7,364 nt of DNA from CAZRHH01 sp964599885 (GTDB lineage Bacteria > Chloroflexota > Dehalococcoidia > DSTF01 > JACRBR01). Each line of letters starts with the position of its first letter. Position 1 is the stretch's first letter. Both the position numbers and the translations under genes were made by a program. The stretch lies in assembly GCA_964599885.1 (NCBI GenBank), contig CAZRHH010000116.1, positions 1-7,364 on the forward strand. The letters run 5' to 3'. Of the stretch, positions 6,262-7,364 are shown piece after piece. The notes under the pieces are model-generated. The model saw nothing but the letters and a program-made list of their open reading frames with translations. It searched no databases and was not told where the DNA came from.

Positions 6262-6279
6262 ATCGGCGTTGGCGCCGAT
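6262..6279 (+). promoter_or_regulatory. Perfect hairpin just upstream of a Shine-Dalgarno
   Basis: ATCGGCG (6262-6268) and CGCCGAT (6273-6279) are exact complements separated by TTGG, giving a 7-bp, GC-rich stem with a four-base loop. It ends 8 nt before the GGAG at 6288-6291 that precedes the GTG start at 6299. There is no T-run after it, so it is not an intrinsic terminator. If translation starts at 6299 this hairpin is in the 5' untranslated region and could stabilise the message or tune initiation; if it starts at 6242 it is simply coding sequence. Confidence 0.45.
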
Positions 6280-6287
6280 ATGCGATC

Positions 6288-6291
6288 GGAG
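6288..6291 (+). promoter_or_regulatory. Ribosome binding site deciding the GTG start at 6299
   Basis: GGAG is placed 7 nt before GTG at 6299, an ideal spacing. The other in-frame start, TTG at 6242, has no purine-rich stretch in front of it (the preceding bases are pyrimidine-rich, CCCCTAATAG). This favours a 127-aa product over 146 aa. Confidence 0.6.
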
Positions 6292-6298
6292 CGGCAGC

Positions 6299-6682
6299 GT
6301 GCCGGGTTTGGAGATTCACGATCGTGCGTATATGCGCTCCCGCGTGCGCGAGGAGATGGCGCGCGCGCGACGCTATGAGCGCCCGTTTGCGGTCGTCACG
6401 TTCGAAGCGATCCCGGTAACGGACGGTATCCCGATCCGGAAGAAGATCGACTTCGCGCTGCGGATCATCGAGGAGAAGGTGCGGCCTTCCGACGTCGTCG
6501 CGCGCGTGTTCGACGACATGGTCGCGGTGTTATTCGTCGAGACGGATGCGGCGGGCGCGCGAGACGCGCTGTTCCGCCTGCGAAACACGCTGTTGGGCAG
6601 CGGCCACTGGCAGATCATCGTCTACTTGTTCCCGGGCGATGAAGCGGCGATGGACGCGATGCCATTGCTGAATGCGGCGTAA
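6299..6682 (+). CDS. Stand-alone degenerate GGDEF-like domain protein
   Basis: From the GTG start this is a 127-aa soluble protein (146 aa if TTG at 6242 is used). The pattern follows the GGDEF fold: DRAYMRSRVREEMARARRYERPFAVVTFE (8-36) matches the helix and first core strand, VRPSDVVARVFDDMVAVLFVET (61-82) matches the segment around the signature loop, and YLFPGDEAAMDAMPLL (109-124) matches the end of the domain. The active site is lost: GGDEF is replaced by FDDMV (71-75), the metal-binding Asp after the first strand is absent (TFEA), and the substrate-binding insert is about ten residues short. Arg62-X2-Asp65 sits at exactly the I-site spacing (Asp six residues before the first signature position). 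It is therefore probably not a cyclase and may be a c-di-GMP receptor. No sensor domain or membrane segment. It is transcribed divergently from the Usp operon and ends 6 nt from cysS. Assignment rests on pattern only. Confidence 0.72.
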   Translation: MPGLEIHDRAYMRSRVREEMARARRYERPFAVVTFEAIPVTDGIPIRKKIDFALRIIEEKVRPSDVVARVFDDMVAVLFVETDAAGARDALFRLRNTLLGSGHWQIIVYLFPGDEAAMDAMPLLNAA

Positions 6683-6688
6683 GCGCGC

Positions 6689-7364
6689 CTAGTCGGGCCG
6701 CCAGCTCGTGCCGTCGGGTCCGTCCTCTAGCGTAACGCGCAGTTCCGCGAGACCATCGCGGACGCGATCGGCGAGCTGCCATTGCTTGGCGCCGCGCAGC
6801 TCGGTGCGAATCTGCACCAGCAGATCGATGAACGGCGCCGCCTCGATCGATTGCTCGCTTTGCTCGAGGCGGAGTCCGAGGACGTCGGCCAGTTCGATGA
6901 GCAGGCCCTGCGCAGCGGCGACTCCACGGCCGTCATCGCGCGAACGGTTCAGTTCCTTCGCGAGATCGAAGAGTACGGCGAGCGCTTGCGGGGTATTGAG
7001 GTCGTCGTCCATCGCGCCCGTGAAGCGCTCGCGGAACGCGGGCAGATCGATGCCGCCATCACCATCGCCGCCGGGCGCGCGGGCGGCCGTGCGCAGGCGG
7101 TCGGCGCCATGCTTCGCGGCGTCGAGGGTCTCTTCGCTGAAGGTGAGTGGTTTGCGGTAGTGCGACGTGAGGATCCAGAGACGCAGGCCGTCGGCGCCGA
7201 CTTTGTTCAGCCCGTCGCGGATGGTGATGAAGTTTCCGAGCGACTTGCTCATCTTCTCCTCGCCCATCTTCACCCAGGCGTTGTGCAGCCAGGTGCGGAC
7301 GAACGGCGCGGTACCTGTGTAGGCCTCGGTCTGGGCGATCTCGTTCTCGTGGTGGGGGAAGATC
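6689..7364 (-). CDS. cysS: Cysteinyl-tRNA synthetase, C-terminal half (5' end outside window)
   Basis: The reading frame is open to the right edge, giving 224 visible residues of an enzyme normally about 460-480 aa. It charges tRNA-Cys with cysteine using ATP. The first visible residues are IFPHHENEIAQTEA, containing the His/Glu zinc ligands of the class I CysS family (HHENE), followed by FVRTWLHNAWVKMGEEKMSKSLGNF with the KMSKS ATP-binding loop. Then come the anticodon-side helical domain (ADGLRLWILTSHYRKPLTFSE, and the DDDLNTPQALAVLFDL DALR-type region) and a C-terminal tail ending with LRVTLEDGPDGTSW, as usual in this family. The Met at 7273 is an internal GTG codon, not the start. MshC, the mycothiol ligase related to CysS, is a less likely alternative because the full C-terminal region is present. 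It runs convergently into the GGDEF-like gene with a 6-nt gap. Confidence 0.96.
   Translation of the reverse strand, partial: IFPHHENEIAQTEAYTGTAPFVRTWLHNAWVKMGEEKMSKSLGNFITIRDGLNKVGADGLRLWILTSHYRKPLTFSEETLDAAKHGADRLRTAARAPGGDGDGGIDLPAFRERFTGAMDDDLNTPQALAVLFDLAKELNRSRDDGRGVAAAQGLLIELADVLGLRLEQSEQSIEAAPFIDLLVQIRTELRGAKQWQLADRVRDGLAELRVTLEDGPDGTSWRPD

Noticed and set aside
6204..6419. A 71-codon plus-strand frame starting at ATG 6204
   Set aside because: It is preceded by pyrimidines rather than a Shine-Dalgarno, is Arg-rich, and overlaps the GGDEF-like gene in another frame.
7271..7273. Start codon of a 194-aa protein at 7273
   Set aside because: It is an internal GTG (Val) codon; the frame continues to the window edge with HHENE and other CysS motifs.

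Overview
The window is a compact, high-GC bacterial chromosome segment, by eye well above 60% G+C. GTG and TTG starts are likely, and stop/start overlaps are frequent. The gene set (paired RCK/TrkA-type proteins with a universal stress protein, monofunctional pheA, a lone Rieske oxygenase, a DinB-fold protein and a nitronate monooxygenase) and the heptanucleotide repeat in a gene-poor spacer would fit a Chloroflexota or similar environmental bacterium. This is an inference; there is no rRNA or other marker here to fix the taxon. No phage, transposon, CRISPR or tRNA was seen.

Layout, left to right. Positions 1-56 hold a perfect heptanucleotide tandem array running off the left edge. From 67 to 6055 there are eight genes, all on the minus strand, so they are read right to left. 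A strong-looking sigma-70-type promoter (TTGCCG, 17 bp, TATAAT; 6138 to 6110) precedes a universal stress protein (TTG start). After it come an N-terminal-only RCK protein, a full-length RCK (TrkA/KtrA-type) protein, prephenate dehydratase (pheA) and a Rieske-type mononuclear iron oxygenase, with spacings of 16, 0, -1 and 8 nt. This is almost certainly one operon. A 102-nt spacer with an imperfect direct repeat separates it from an EamA/DMT transporter that overlaps a DinB-family gene by ATGA, and after 60 nt comes a nitronate monooxygenase.

On the right, a 240-bp divergent region leads to the only plus-strand gene: a small stand-alone degenerate GGDEF-like domain. A GTG start with a well-placed Shine-Dalgarno, directly downstream of a perfect 7-bp hairpin, fits better than the farthest-upstream TTG. 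It ends 6 nt from the convergent 3' end of cysS (cysteinyl-tRNA synthetase), whose 5' half is outside the window.

Most of the content is ordinary. The parts most worth a second look are: (a) the degenerate GGDEF protein, which has lost the catalytic signature but keeps an RxxD motif at exactly the I-site spacing, suggesting a c-di-GMP receptor; (b) an RCK pair, one member lacking the ligand-binding C domain, in an operon that has a universal stress protein but no visible channel or permease; (c) pheA translationally coupled behind the RCK gene; (d) the intergenic 7-mer array.
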